From a candidate division Zixibacteria bacterium HGW-Zixibacteria-1 (GTDB lineage: Bacteria > Zixibacteria > MSB-5A5 > GN15 > PGXB01), in the NCBI GenBank assembly GCA_002838945.1, contig PGXB01000011.1, positions 1-64,000 of the forward strand: 64,000 bases of DNA, in the 5' to 3' direction. A program made the position numbers and the translations under genes. Positions 27,171 to 34,907 of the stretch are shown here, piece after piece (position 1 is the stretch's first letter; each line of letters starts with the position of its first letter). The notes below the pieces were generated by a model. The model did no database searches. It worked only from the letters and a program-made list of their open reading frames with translations, and was not told the DNA's origin.

Positions 27171-28418
27171 ATGTCATTTAGCGATACTGTCAGAGAAATG
27201 TTTATAAACGACCTTGAGGCGATTCGTCAGGGCGGTATATTCAAGGAAGAGCGGATTATCTGTTCGCCGCAAAGCTCTGATATCGAGGTTGTTTTTCCCG
27301 CCGGCACCAGCAAGAAAAAGGTGATTAATATGTGTGCCAATAACTATCTGGGGTTGTCGTCGCACCCGGAGGTTGTCGAGGCGGCACGAAAGGGGCTGGA
27401 GCATCGCGGTTATGGGATGTCATCGGTACGGTTCATTTGCGGAACGCAGGATATTCATAAGGAACTCGAAGAAAAACTGACCGCCTTTCTGGGTACCGAG
27501 GACACGATTCTTTTCCCATCCTGTATGGATGCCAACGCCGGTGTCTTCGAGGCGGTTTTAACCGATGCCGACGTCATGATTGCCGACCGGCTGGTGCATG
27601 CCTCGATCGTCGATGGTATGCGCCTGTGCAAGGCGCAAACCGATAATTTCAAGCATTCCGATATGGCGCATTTGGAGCAGAAACTCCAGTTCCACCAGAA
27701 GGCCCGGTTGAGACTGATTATTACCGACGGCTCGTTCTCGATGGACGGCGATCTGGCCAAGCTCGATAAGATCGTGGAACTGGCCGAGAAGTACAACGCA
27801 ATGGTGTTTGTCGATGATTCGCACGCCAGCGGCTTTATCGGCAAAACGGGGCGGGGCACCCATGAGCATTGCGGCGTGATCGGGAAAATAGATATCATCA
27901 CCACGACCCTGGGCAAGGCGCTCGGCGGCGCTTCGGGCGGCTGTGTTTCCGGAAGAAAAGAGATCGTCGAAATGTGCCGTCAGAAGGCGCGTCCGTACCT
28001 GTTTTCGAACACAATTCCGCCGGTGGTGGTCTCGGGCGCGTTGAAAGTGCTTGAGCTGATCAACAAGACGACCGAACGGCGCGACAAGCTTGAGAAAAAT
28101 ACCGAATTCTGGAGAAAAGGACTGACCGAAGCCGGGTTTATTATCAAGGAAGGCGAGACGCCGATTGTCCCGGTCATGCTTTTTAATGCCAAGCTTTCCC
28201 AGGACATCGCGAGAATGCTGTATGATGACGGTATTTACGCGGTCGGATTCTTTTTCCCGGTGGTTCCGAAAGGGCAGGCCCGAATCCGGACCCAGCTTTC
28301 GGCGGCGCATGAAATTCATCACCTCGAAAAGGCGCTTGCCGCTTTTATCAAAGCGGGCAAGAAATTCGAAATTCTTCACAAGACCAAACAGGAAATTATT
28401 GACCGCTACGGGATGTAA
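27171..28418 (+). CDS. Kbl-like alpha-oxoamine synthase, divergent copy (ACP-linked)
   Basis: A 415-aa PLP-dependent fold-I enzyme. Family features: ANNYLGLSSHPEVVEAA, GYGMSSVRFICGTQDIHKELE, VDDSHASGFIGKTGRGTHEH, and the PLP lysine K249 in TTTLGKALGGASGG. It differs from the second copy in the active-site-proximal stretch (SCMDANAGVFEAVLTDADVMIADRLVHASIVDG instead of the standard SCFDANGG...ALNHASIIDG) and has an extra C-terminal ~15 residues. The likely reaction is condensation of an amino acid with an acyl thioester, or the reverse cleavage of 2-amino-3-oxobutyrate. The ACP gene ends 7 bases upstream, so an ACP-bound acyl partner is plausible. Confidence 0.75.
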   Translation: MSFSDTVREMFINDLEAIRQGGIFKEERIICSPQSSDIEVVFPAGTSKKKVINMCANNYLGLSSHPEVVEAARKGLEHRGYGMSSVRFICGTQDIHKELEEKLTAFLGTEDTILFPSCMDANAGVFEAVLTDADVMIADRLVHASIVDGMRLCKAQTDNFKHSDMAHLEQKLQFHQKARLRLIITDGSFSMDGDLAKLDKIVELAEKYNAMVFVDDSHASGFIGKTGRGTHEHCGVIGKIDIITTTLGKALGGASGGCVSGRKEIVEMCRQKARPYLFSNTIPPVVVSGALKVLELINKTTERRDKLEKNTEFWRKGLTEAGFIIKEGETPIVPVMLFNAKLSQDIARMLYDDGIYAVGFFFPVVPKGQARIRTQLSAAHEIHHLEKALAAFIKAGKKFEILHKTKQEIIDRYGM

Positions 28419-28424
28419 TTCTGC

Positions 28425-28452
28425 GGCAGGGGCGATTAATATTCGCCCCTGC
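28425..28452 (+). terminator. Strong hairpin after the first kbl copy (attenuator or terminator without T-tract)
   Basis: A perfect 11-bp GC-rich stem GGCAGGGGCGA / TCGCCCCTGCC with a short AT loop, six bases past the stop codon. No T-run follows, so it may protect the mRNA 3' end or only partly reduce read-through to the second kbl gene. Confidence 0.45.
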
Positions 28453-28549
28453 CATCCATATCAAAACAGCTCTTCATAATTGACCCCAGTATCCGTATAT
28501 TCACTGATTATTATAAATAAGTAGGAATTGAAATAAGGGGGGAGACCCG

Positions 28550-29815
28550 ATGTATCAGCGAGTAAAATATGATCTTAAGCAGGAATTGATAAAAATAAAA
28601 GATTCCGGACTGTATAAGGACGAACGGATAATTTTGTCCGATCAGAAAGCCAATATTGAAGTCAGCTACCCGTCCGGATCGCAATCGCGCGAAGTGTTGA
28701 ATTTCTGCGCCAATAATTATCTCGGCCTGGCTAATCACCCCTGTCTGATCAAAGCATCGCATGAGGCGCTCGACAAATACGGATACGGGCTGGCTTCGGT
28801 TCGCTTTATATGCGGAACACAGGATTTGCACAAAGTTCTGGAACAGAAAATTTCGGCATTTTATCAGACGGAAGACACGATTCTTTATTCTTCATGTTTC
28901 GATGCCAACGGCGGGCTGTTCGAAAGTATTCTGGGGGCCGAGGATGCCATAATTACGGATGCCTTGAATCATGCCAGCATTATCGACGGCATCCGTTTAT
29001 GCAAGGCAAAGAGATTTCTCTATGAACATTCCGATATGCGTTCCCTGGAAAGCGCCCTGAAGAAGGCCCGTGAGGGAATGGATATCTGGGACGGGCCCGG
29101 TTTGGCCAAAGAGCCGGTACCGGCCAGAAATATTATTATTGTGACTGATGGCGTTTTCTCGATGGACGGCGACATTGCCAACCTGCCGAAGATAATCGAA
29201 CTGGCCGGTATATATGACGCGATGGTTATGGTTGATGATTCCCACGCTACCGGGGTTCTGGGCAAAAGGGGGCGGGGCGCAATCGAGTATTGCGATGTTT
29301 TCGGCAAGGTCGATATAATCACCTCGACTCTCGGCAAAGCGATGGGGGGCGCCTCGGGCGGTTTCACAACCGGCCGGAAAGAGATTATCGAAATATTAAG
29401 GCAAAAATCGCGGCCATACCTGTTTTCGAACACTATTCCCCCGGTGATTGCCGCGGCCGGTATTGCCGCATTTGATTTACTGGACCAGAGTGATGATTTA
29501 AGACAGAAACTCATGGACAACACCAAATATTTCCGGGCCGAGATGAGCCGCTTGGGGTTTGACATAATCGAAGGGGTTCACCCGATTGTCCCGATTCTGT
29601 TCCGGAAATTCGAAAATGACGCGCAGCTTTCCCAGATAATGGCCAGGGACCTGTATGAAGAGGGGATTTACGTGGTGGGGTTCTTCTTCCCGGTGGTGCC
29701 GAAGGGGAAATCGCGCATCAGGGTTCAGATTTCGGCGGCTCATTCGAAGGAGCATATCGACAAAGCGATTGAGGCCTTTACCAGGGTGGGCCGGAAACAT
29801 AAAGTGATTGGGTAA
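28550..29815 (+). CDS. kbl: Glycine C-acetyltransferase (2-amino-3-oxobutyrate CoA ligase)
   Basis: A 421-aa PLP enzyme that splits 2-amino-3-oxobutyrate with CoA into glycine and acetyl-CoA. It follows E. coli-type Kbl very closely: FCANNYLGLANHP, GLASVRFICGTQDLHKVLEQK, YSSCFDANGGLFESILGAEDAII, DALNHASIIDGIRLCKAKR, VDDSHATGVLGKRGRGAIEYCDVFG, the PLP lysine K263 in TSTLGKAMGGASGG and the late GFFFPVVPKGKSRIRVQ. With tdh upstream this completes the Tdh-Kbl threonine route. It has a GGGGGGAG ribosome site and 131 bases of leader after the first copy, with a hairpin in between. Confidence 0.9.
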   Translation: MYQRVKYDLKQELIKIKDSGLYKDERIILSDQKANIEVSYPSGSQSREVLNFCANNYLGLANHPCLIKASHEALDKYGYGLASVRFICGTQDLHKVLEQKISAFYQTEDTILYSSCFDANGGLFESILGAEDAIITDALNHASIIDGIRLCKAKRFLYEHSDMRSLESALKKAREGMDIWDGPGLAKEPVPARNIIIVTDGVFSMDGDIANLPKIIELAGIYDAMVMVDDSHATGVLGKRGRGAIEYCDVFGKVDIITSTLGKAMGGASGGFTTGRKEIIEILRQKSRPYLFSNTIPPVIAAAGIAAFDLLDQSDDLRQKLMDNTKYFRAEMSRLGFDIIEGVHPIVPILFRKFENDAQLSQIMARDLYEEGIYVVGFFFPVVPKGKSRIRVQISAAHSKEHIDKAIEAFTRVGRKHKVIG

Positions 29816-29883
29816 AAAAATAATTGCATCAACATTTAATTATTAGTTATAATGATATGTGTCTTGGCTTAAATATTAGAATA

Positions 29884-29889
29884 TATAAT
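29884..29889 (+). promoter_or_regulatory. Consensus -10 box before the HTH-ImmA gene
   Basis: TATAAT lies 11 bases before the ATG at 29901; a poor -35 (GTCTTG at 29861) stands 17 bases upstream. The very short leader and the lack of a clear ribosome site suggest near-leaderless translation, or that expression is kept low. Confidence 0.35.
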
Positions 29890-29900
29890 GAGAACCAAAA

Positions 29901-31037
29901 ATGAGTGAATCGATTCCAATAAATGCTGATATCCTGAAATGGGCAAGAACTTCAATTGGACTTTCAATAGAAGAAGTCGCACAAAAAATGCGCAGAAAAA
30001 AGGAAGAAATTAAAGATTGGGAATTGGGTCAGTCTGCACCAACTTATGCCCAACTTGAAAAACTGGCATATCACATCTACAAAAGACCACTGGCAGTTTT
30101 TTTCTTTCCCGATGTGCCAATAGAAGAAACGCCGAAAACTGAGTTTAGGACTTTGCCGAATACTTTGATAGAGCAATTGCCTGTTGAGATGATAAAGTTA
30201 TATCGCAAAGCAAAAATATTTCAATTTAACCTGGAAGAGCTTTTTGAAAATGCCAAGCCGGCAGAGGTTATTTTGGTTGATAAATATAGACTAGATGAAC
30301 ATACTAATATCCCTCTACTTGCGGAAAAAGTACGTAAAGATCTTGGTTATTCAATTAACGACCAGTTTACATGGCAATCGTTGGACGAAGCCTTCAAGAA
30401 GTGGCGAAAGGCATTTGAAAGTCTGGGTGTTTTCGTTTTTAAGGATGCTTTTCACAATGATGACTTTTCTGGATTTTGTATTTATGATAATAAATACCCA
30501 ATAATATTTATAAACAATAGTATGCCTGATTCGAGGCAAATATTTACTCTATTTCATGAGCTAGGGCATCTCTTTTATCATCTTGGCGGTATTGATTTTA
30601 GAGATAATAGAGTTTTGGAGGCAATCGAAAGAAAATATTTCAAATTTGAAATGGGATGCAATAAATTTGCCAGTGAAATCATTGTCCCACAAAAAGTATT
30701 TGATGTGCAAAATCTACAAGTCTCTGAACGGCAATTCCAGTTACTGGCAAATAAATTTTCAGTTAGCCGCGAAGTCATTTTGCGGAAATATTTAGATAAT
30801 GGTCTAATTGATAATGAATATTACAGAAAAATGACTGAGAAGTGGGCAAATCAATATAAGAATCGAAAGAAGGGCGGACATTATTATTATACACAAATCG
30901 CATATTTAGGCAACACATATATTAATCTCGTATTTGGCAAATATTATCAGAATAAAATTTCTGCTGAAAACTTATCTAGTTATCTAAATATAAAAGAAAC
31001 AAATATATCTACTTTTGAACATTATGCATTTGGATGA
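29901..31037 (+). CDS. HTH (Xre)-ImmA/IrrE metallopeptidase, antitoxin-like regulator
   Basis: A 378-aa protein. Residues ~10-60 form a Cro/CI helix-turn-helix (ARTSIGLSIEEVAQKM...IKDWELGQSAPTYAQLEKLA). Residues ~170-280 form an ImmA/IrrE zinc-peptidase domain with HELGH at 219-223 and a later acidic ligand in the KFASEIIVP segment. Proteins of this make-up act as repressors or antitoxins cleared by self-linked proteolysis, or as phage/ICE regulators. The gene is markedly AT-rich compared with its neighbours, and the DUF4411 gene follows after 9 bases, giving a toxin-antitoxin-like pair. This is probably a horizontally acquired unit. Confidence 0.88.
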   Translation: MSESIPINADILKWARTSIGLSIEEVAQKMRRKKEEIKDWELGQSAPTYAQLEKLAYHIYKRPLAVFFFPDVPIEETPKTEFRTLPNTLIEQLPVEMIKLYRKAKIFQFNLEELFENAKPAEVILVDKYRLDEHTNIPLLAEKVRKDLGYSINDQFTWQSLDEAFKKWRKAFESLGVFVFKDAFHNDDFSGFCIYDNKYPIIFINNSMPDSRQIFTLFHELGHLFYHLGGIDFRDNRVLEAIERKYFKFEMGCNKFASEIIVPQKVFDVQNLQVSERQFQLLANKFSVSREVILRKYLDNGLIDNEYYRKMTEKWANQYKNRKKGGHYYYTQIAYLGNTYINLVFGKYYQNKISAENLSSYLNIKETNISTFEHYAFG

Positions 31038-31046
31038 TAACGATTA

Positions 31047-31520
31047 ATGAAATACGTCTTTGATAATAATACACTGGCTTCGATTTTTAGACATTATTAT
31101 TTTCAGAATTTTCCCTCCTTTTGGGAAAAATTTAATCCACTTGTAATTTCCAAAGAAGCAGTATCGGTCAAAGAGGTTCGGCGTGAGCTGGAGGAGATGA
31201 ATCGATGGCAATATATAAAGGACTGGGCAAATAAACACCCATACTTCTTCTCAAATCCGACCAATGAAGAATTTTCATTTATCACCACAATTTACACTGT
31301 AAAACATTTCCAGCAAAATATAGAAAACAAGAAATTATTGGGTGGTTTACCAGTGGCTGATCCATTTATTGTCGCAAGAGCCAAGGTGAATAATGCGATA
31401 GTTGTTACGGAAGAAAAGTTAAAGAAAAACGCCTCCAAAATCCCAAATATTTGCATTCATTTTGGTATCAAATGCATTGATCTTCAAGGATTTTTAACCG
31501 AGGAAGATTGGAAATTTTAG
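31047..31520 (+). CDS. DUF4411 PIN-like protein, probable toxin
   Basis: A 157-aa protein. MKYVFDNNTLASIF resembles the first acidic strand of PIN-domain nucleases, VKEVRRELEEM the second acidic site, and LPVADPFIVARAKVNNAIVVTEE the third, with the Asp of ADPF. This matches the DUF4411 family, which is usually encoded next to HTH-ImmA proteins. The predicted role is an RNase-type toxin controlled by the upstream protein. AT-rich like its partner. No experimental activity is known to me for this family member. Confidence 0.75.
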   Translation: MKYVFDNNTLASIFRHYYFQNFPSFWEKFNPLVISKEAVSVKEVRRELEEMNRWQYIKDWANKHPYFFSNPTNEEFSFITTIYTVKHFQQNIENKKLLGGLPVADPFIVARAKVNNAIVVTEEKLKKNASKIPNICIHFGIKCIDLQGFLTEEDWKF

Positions 31521-31647
31521 ATTAATCACAATTTAACAAAAAATCCTTGTAACTTAATCTTAATAACATCTATTTTGGGGTTTAGCGGGACAGCTTTATT
31601 TATATTTTTTTGAGTAAATATATTTTAATAAATGGTGAGAAGTTTTT

Positions 31648-32292
31648 ATGAGTGCGATGAAACGATCTCTGTTGCGCCTGGCGGAGGAAAAAAACTACCT
31701 GGCTTATTACAAGCCGGATGATTGCATTGTCAATCTGGCCGGCAATTATGATTATCTGGAATTGCCGTACTATATTTCGCAGGACCTGGAAAATGAAGGC
31801 AAGAATATATATCCGACCAACAAGGAAATGCTGGATGCTTATGTTACGCCGCTTTTTCTGGAAAAGGCAAAACTGGCCAGTTTGCCGGTTCCGGAATATT
31901 ACATCTCCAACGGTTATTTCGAGCCGCCGGTGATTCTTGATCCGATCAACCCGTTTATGGTTCGCAGTCGGACGGTTCTCAAACAGGGGCGCCATCCGAC
32001 CATTGCGCGCTCAATAACCCGCAACTTCACTTATGCCATCTGCTGCCAGGAACTACCGCCCGACAGCCAGGTGAAATATTTCCGGGCGGTGCTGGGATGG
32101 TCGGTGTCGGCCATGTTTCGACCGGCGGCGGAAATGATATGGAAAATATTTCATATGCCCCTGGCCAAGGTCAGGGTAATTGTTCAGGCAAACGGCAATA
32201 TTCTGTTAAGCGATATTTCGCAGCTGCCTTTCGATAAATTGAGCGCCCGCGAATATGAATATCTTCTGGAGAGGGTGACATGGCTAGAATAG
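31648..32292 (+). CDS. RLAN-domain protein (RimK-like ATP-grasp N-terminal domain), stand-alone
   Basis: A 214-aa protein covering the RLAN region normally fused ahead of RimK-type ATP-grasp ligases: LAEEKNYLAYYKPDDCIVNLAGNYDYL, YYISQDLENEGKNIYPTNKEMLDAY, and RSITRNFTYAICCQELPPDSQVKYFRAV. No catalytic residues of a known enzyme are recognisable. It overlaps the next gene by 13 bases, so the two subunits are translationally coupled. In this organism the domain has been split off as a separate subunit or the ancestral unfused form is kept. Its role is probably to hold or select the acceptor for ligation. Confidence 0.75.
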   Translation: MSAMKRSLLRLAEEKNYLAYYKPDDCIVNLAGNYDYLELPYYISQDLENEGKNIYPTNKEMLDAYVTPLFLEKAKLASLPVPEYYISNGYFEPPVILDPINPFMVRSRTVLKQGRHPTIARSITRNFTYAICCQELPPDSQVKYFRAVLGWSVSAMFRPAAEMIWKIFHMPLAKVRVIVQANGNILLSDISQLPFDKLSAREYEYLLERVTWLE

Positions 32293-33155
32293 GCGTTTAT
32301 GTCGAGCGATATACTATCTCCAGTTCGGGGGAAATGGAAGCATTGATGCGCCTGAGCCAGGTGGCGCGAAAGATGGGGCATCGCACCGATTTTATTTTCC
32401 GTCCCGATATGTACAAGATTCCGCAATATGATGCCATTTTTATCAGGGCCCTGACCGACCCGTTGAATTCATCTTATGTGGCGGCCAGAACGGCCGAGCT
32501 TTATGATATCCGTGTTATTGACGATCCCGCTTCGATATATATCTGCTGCGATAAAGTCAATATGTACCGGCATCTGATTAAGGCCGGAGTGCCCATTCCC
32601 GATACGGTTTTTCTCACCGAAAAAGAACTTACTCGCGAAAAGGGGATTGAGCTTCTGGACAGACTCGGCAGCCCGATAGTTCTTAAGGCACCCAACAGCA
32701 GTTTTTCCATGTATGTCGAGAAGGTGGAAAAGCCATCGGAATACCTGAAGGTTGGGCATCGTTTTTTCCGCCGGTCGGACAGGATAGTCGCCCAGCGGTT
32801 TACCCGCTCCGAGTTCGACTGGCGGGTCGGGGTTCTGGGAGGCAAACCGCTCTATGTTTGTCAATACGGTATTCCCAAGAGGCGCTGGAAAATATTGACC
32901 TATACCACTGACGGCCGGCGAATTGAAGGCACGGTACGAGCGTTCGATCTGGATAAGATCGATCCGAAACTCCTGGAGACGGCGCTTAAAGCCGCCAATG
33001 CGATCGGAAACGGGATTTACGGAATCGATTTGAAGAAGGTCGGCGATGATTATGTGGTTATCGAGGTTAATGATAACCCGACGATTTTCGGCGGGGACGA
33101 AGACTCCAAAGCTCCCGATATCTATGAAAGTATAATCCGATACCTGGTCGGTTAA
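32280..33155 (+). CDS. RimK-type ATP-grasp ligase
   Basis: A 291-aa ATP-grasp enzyme forming amide bonds between an amino acid or peptide and a carboxylate. The ATP-grasp core is visible: DKVNMYRHLIKAGVPIPDTVFL, LGSPIVLKAPNSSFSMYVEKV (ATP-binding lysine and loop), VAQRFTRSEFDWRVGVLGGKPLYVCQ and the magnesium site DDYVVIEVNDNPTI. The N-terminal pre-ATP-grasp Rossmann-like part is GVYVERYTISSSGEMEALMRLSQVARK. Unlike usual relatives the RLAN part is not fused but lies in the overlapping gene upstream. A GNAT-C39 gene follows after 8 bases. The substrate is unknown. Confidence 0.88.
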   Translation: MARIGVYVERYTISSSGEMEALMRLSQVARKMGHRTDFIFRPDMYKIPQYDAIFIRALTDPLNSSYVAARTAELYDIRVIDDPASIYICCDKVNMYRHLIKAGVPIPDTVFLTEKELTREKGIELLDRLGSPIVLKAPNSSFSMYVEKVEKPSEYLKVGHRFFRRSDRIVAQRFTRSEFDWRVGVLGGKPLYVCQYGIPKRRWKILTYTTDGRRIEGTVRAFDLDKIDPKLLETALKAANAIGNGIYGIDLKKVGDDYVVIEVNDNPTIFGGDEDSKAPDIYESIIRYLVG

Positions 33156-33163
33156 GGAAACAT

Positions 33164-34315
33164 ATGCCGGCAGAACCAAAAATCAGAAATGCAACAGCCA
33201 GGGACCTTGACAGACTGGTTGAACTCGAAGAAAAAACCTTCCAGAGCGACCGTTTTACGAGGCGGCAGTTCAGATATTTACTGACCAGGGCCAAAGCAAG
33301 AATACTTGTACTTGAGCTGGATGAGAAACTGGTCGGAGCGGCGATCATGCTCTGGCGCAAACGTATCGGTCTGGGAAGGTTGTATGATATCTTTATCGAT
33401 CCGGCGATGCACGGCCGGGGACTGGGTAAAATTCTGCTGAAGGTTTGCGAGGATGAATCCGTCAAGAATCGGTGCCGGACGATTCATCTGGAGGTCCGAC
33501 TCGATAACACCAATGCCATAGCCTTCTATAAGAAAATGGGGTATCATGAGATCGGGACCGAGGATGATTACTATACCGATGGCTCGCCGGCCCTGAAAAT
33601 GGAAATAATCGTGAACCGGTTTAATCCCGAAAAAATGCATTTGAAGATTCCTTATTATGCCCAGACCGAAGAGTTTTCATGCGGGCCGGCCAGCCTGATG
33701 ATGATCTTCAAGCATTTCAAACCGGATCTCAGTCTGACGCGGACACTCGAGATGGTTCTATGGAAAGAGGCCACTTTGATTTATATGACATCGGGCTTTG
33801 GCGGGACGGGACCGTTTGGACTGGCTTTGGCGGCCCAGCGCCGGGGATTCCCGACCAAGGTTATTCTGTCAAAGGATCAGCCGCCGTTCTTTTCCTCGGT
33901 CCGGGATGAAGATAAGCGTAAGGTCATTCGACTGGTTCATAAGGACATGAAGAGAAAGGCCCTTGATCGGGGTGTAGTGGCTGAGTATAAGAATTTCTCC
34001 TTTGAAGATATCGCCGGAGAGATGAAAGCGGGCAAAATTGCGATTGTCCTGATAAGTACATATCATCTGCACGGCGACCGGGCCCCGCATTGGGTGGTCG
34101 TGACCGGCTATGATAATGACAATGTATATTTTCATGATTCCTATGAAAAGTTTTACGAGGATGAAACGGACCTCGCCCGCGATGTCAAAATTCCCCTTGA
34201 GGAATTCCGGCAGATGCGGCGTTATGGGAAAGATTTGTACAAGAGCGTAATATTTATCGGGCCGCCGGATAAGAGTACCAAGCCGAAACTCGATATGGAC
34301 GGAACAATACTATAA
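33164..34315 (+). CDS. GNAT acetyltransferase-C39-like peptidase fusion
   Basis: A 383-aa two-domain protein. Residues ~5-150 are a GNAT fold (VGAAIMLW..., IDPAMHGRGLGKILL as the acetyl-CoA loop, TNAIAFYKKMGYHEIGTEDDYY). Residues ~160-370 are a papain-like C39-type domain (DUF3335-like) with Cys173 in SCGPASLMM, His309 in PHWVVVTGYD and Asp325 in YFHDSYE. Such GNAT-peptidase proteins are known beside RLAN/RimK ligases and are thought to trim and modify a peptide substrate or tag. Third gene of the module; a bidirectional terminator follows. Confidence 0.88.
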   Translation: MPAEPKIRNATARDLDRLVELEEKTFQSDRFTRRQFRYLLTRAKARILVLELDEKLVGAAIMLWRKRIGLGRLYDIFIDPAMHGRGLGKILLKVCEDESVKNRCRTIHLEVRLDNTNAIAFYKKMGYHEIGTEDDYYTDGSPALKMEIIVNRFNPEKMHLKIPYYAQTEEFSCGPASLMMIFKHFKPDLSLTRTLEMVLWKEATLIYMTSGFGGTGPFGLALAAQRRGFPTKVILSKDQPPFFSSVRDEDKRKVIRLVHKDMKRKALDRGVVAEYKNFSFEDIAGEMKAGKIAIVLISTYHLHGDRAPHWVVVTGYDNDNVYFHDSYEKFYEDETDLARDVKIPLEEFRQMRRYGKDLYKSVIFIGPPDKSTKPKLDMDGTIL

Positions 34316-34332
34316 TTACTGTAAATTTGAAG

Positions 34333-34371
34333 AAAAAGGTGTCCGGGCGCAATTGCCGGACACCTTTTTTT
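34333..34371. terminator. Bidirectional rho-independent terminator
   Basis: A stem AGGTGTCCGG / CCGGACACCT with a 9-nt loop, flanked by AAAAA on the left and TTTTTTT on the right, so it works for the GNAT-C39 gene (+) and the RelA-type-domain gene (-) that end on either side. Confidence 0.85.
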
Positions 34372-34373
34372 AT

Positions 34374-34880
34374 CTAACCCAAGGGTTCCGGGCCCTCATG
34401 TAAATAATAATCGAGGTAATTGCGGCCCCTGTCGGTAAGTTCATAATAGGTGTGATTGCGGTGCTTGATCCATTTGTTTTTGACGATGCCCTTGCGGTAC
34501 TGCATGATGAGCGGTTTGACGCGCTCCAGAAGTTTCATCTCGCGCAATTTGGCGTGGCTGTCAAAGACTTTCTGTTTGTCGATATGCAGCATCGCCGCGA
34601 CTTTCAGCGAATAATCAACGCCAAAAGTCCGATGATGTTGCATGATCAGCCAATCGGTTTCATCGAGGTTATGATAATCATCATCGGGCCGAGACATTTC
34701 AGGCGCCAAAATGTCTTTCCATTCCAGCATGACCAGCCGTGCGGAATCGGTTTTATCGAGATTACTACAGTCGTCTTTATGCACTTTAATAATATTATTA
34801 TGACTGTAGTATCCGACAATATTATCATTTTCCTGCGGCGCACAGCAATTGGCCAGAATATAATCTACTTTGAGTTTCAT
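34374..34880 (-). CDS. RelA-type zinc-finger domain fused to DUF2250-like winged helix
   Basis: A 168-aa protein. Residues 6-55 look like the zinc-finger (RIS) domain of RelA/SpoT: NCCAPQENDNIVGYY, then IKVHKDDC, with Cys12, Cys13, His34, Asp37 and Cys38; the 26-residue spacing Cys12-Cys38 matches that of the conserved cysteines I recall in E. coli RelA. Residues ~75-165 form a winged helix like DUF2250 (LIMQHHRTFGVDYSLKVAAML...LREMKLLERV...YYELTDRGRNYLDYYL). No synthetase, hydrolase or TGS domain is present. A role in sensing or binding ribosome/tRNA state coupled to nucleic-acid binding is inference only. The ATG lies at 34880. Confidence 0.6.
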   Translation of the reverse strand: MKLKVDYILANCCAPQENDNIVGYYSHNNIIKVHKDDCSNLDKTDSARLVMLEWKDILAPEMSRPDDDYHNLDETDWLIMQHHRTFGVDYSLKVAAMLHIDKQKVFDSHAKLREMKLLERVKPLIMQYRKGIVKNKWIKHRNHTYYELTDRGRNYLDYYLHEGPEPLG

Positions 34881-34907
34881 AGGACTATTTTAATATTGCT
34901 CTTCATA

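Noticed and set aside
27171-28418. Serine palmitoyltransferase for sphingolipid synthesis
   Set aside because: Gene order with an ACP and synthetase suggests it, but the protein is Kbl-like over its whole length and the synthetase is acetate-type; no ceramide reductase or other sphingolipid gene is nearby.
29816-31640. Prophage remnant
   Set aside because: The island is AT-rich and has an HTH-ImmA regulator, but no integrase, structural or lysis gene and no flanking repeat or attachment site could be seen.
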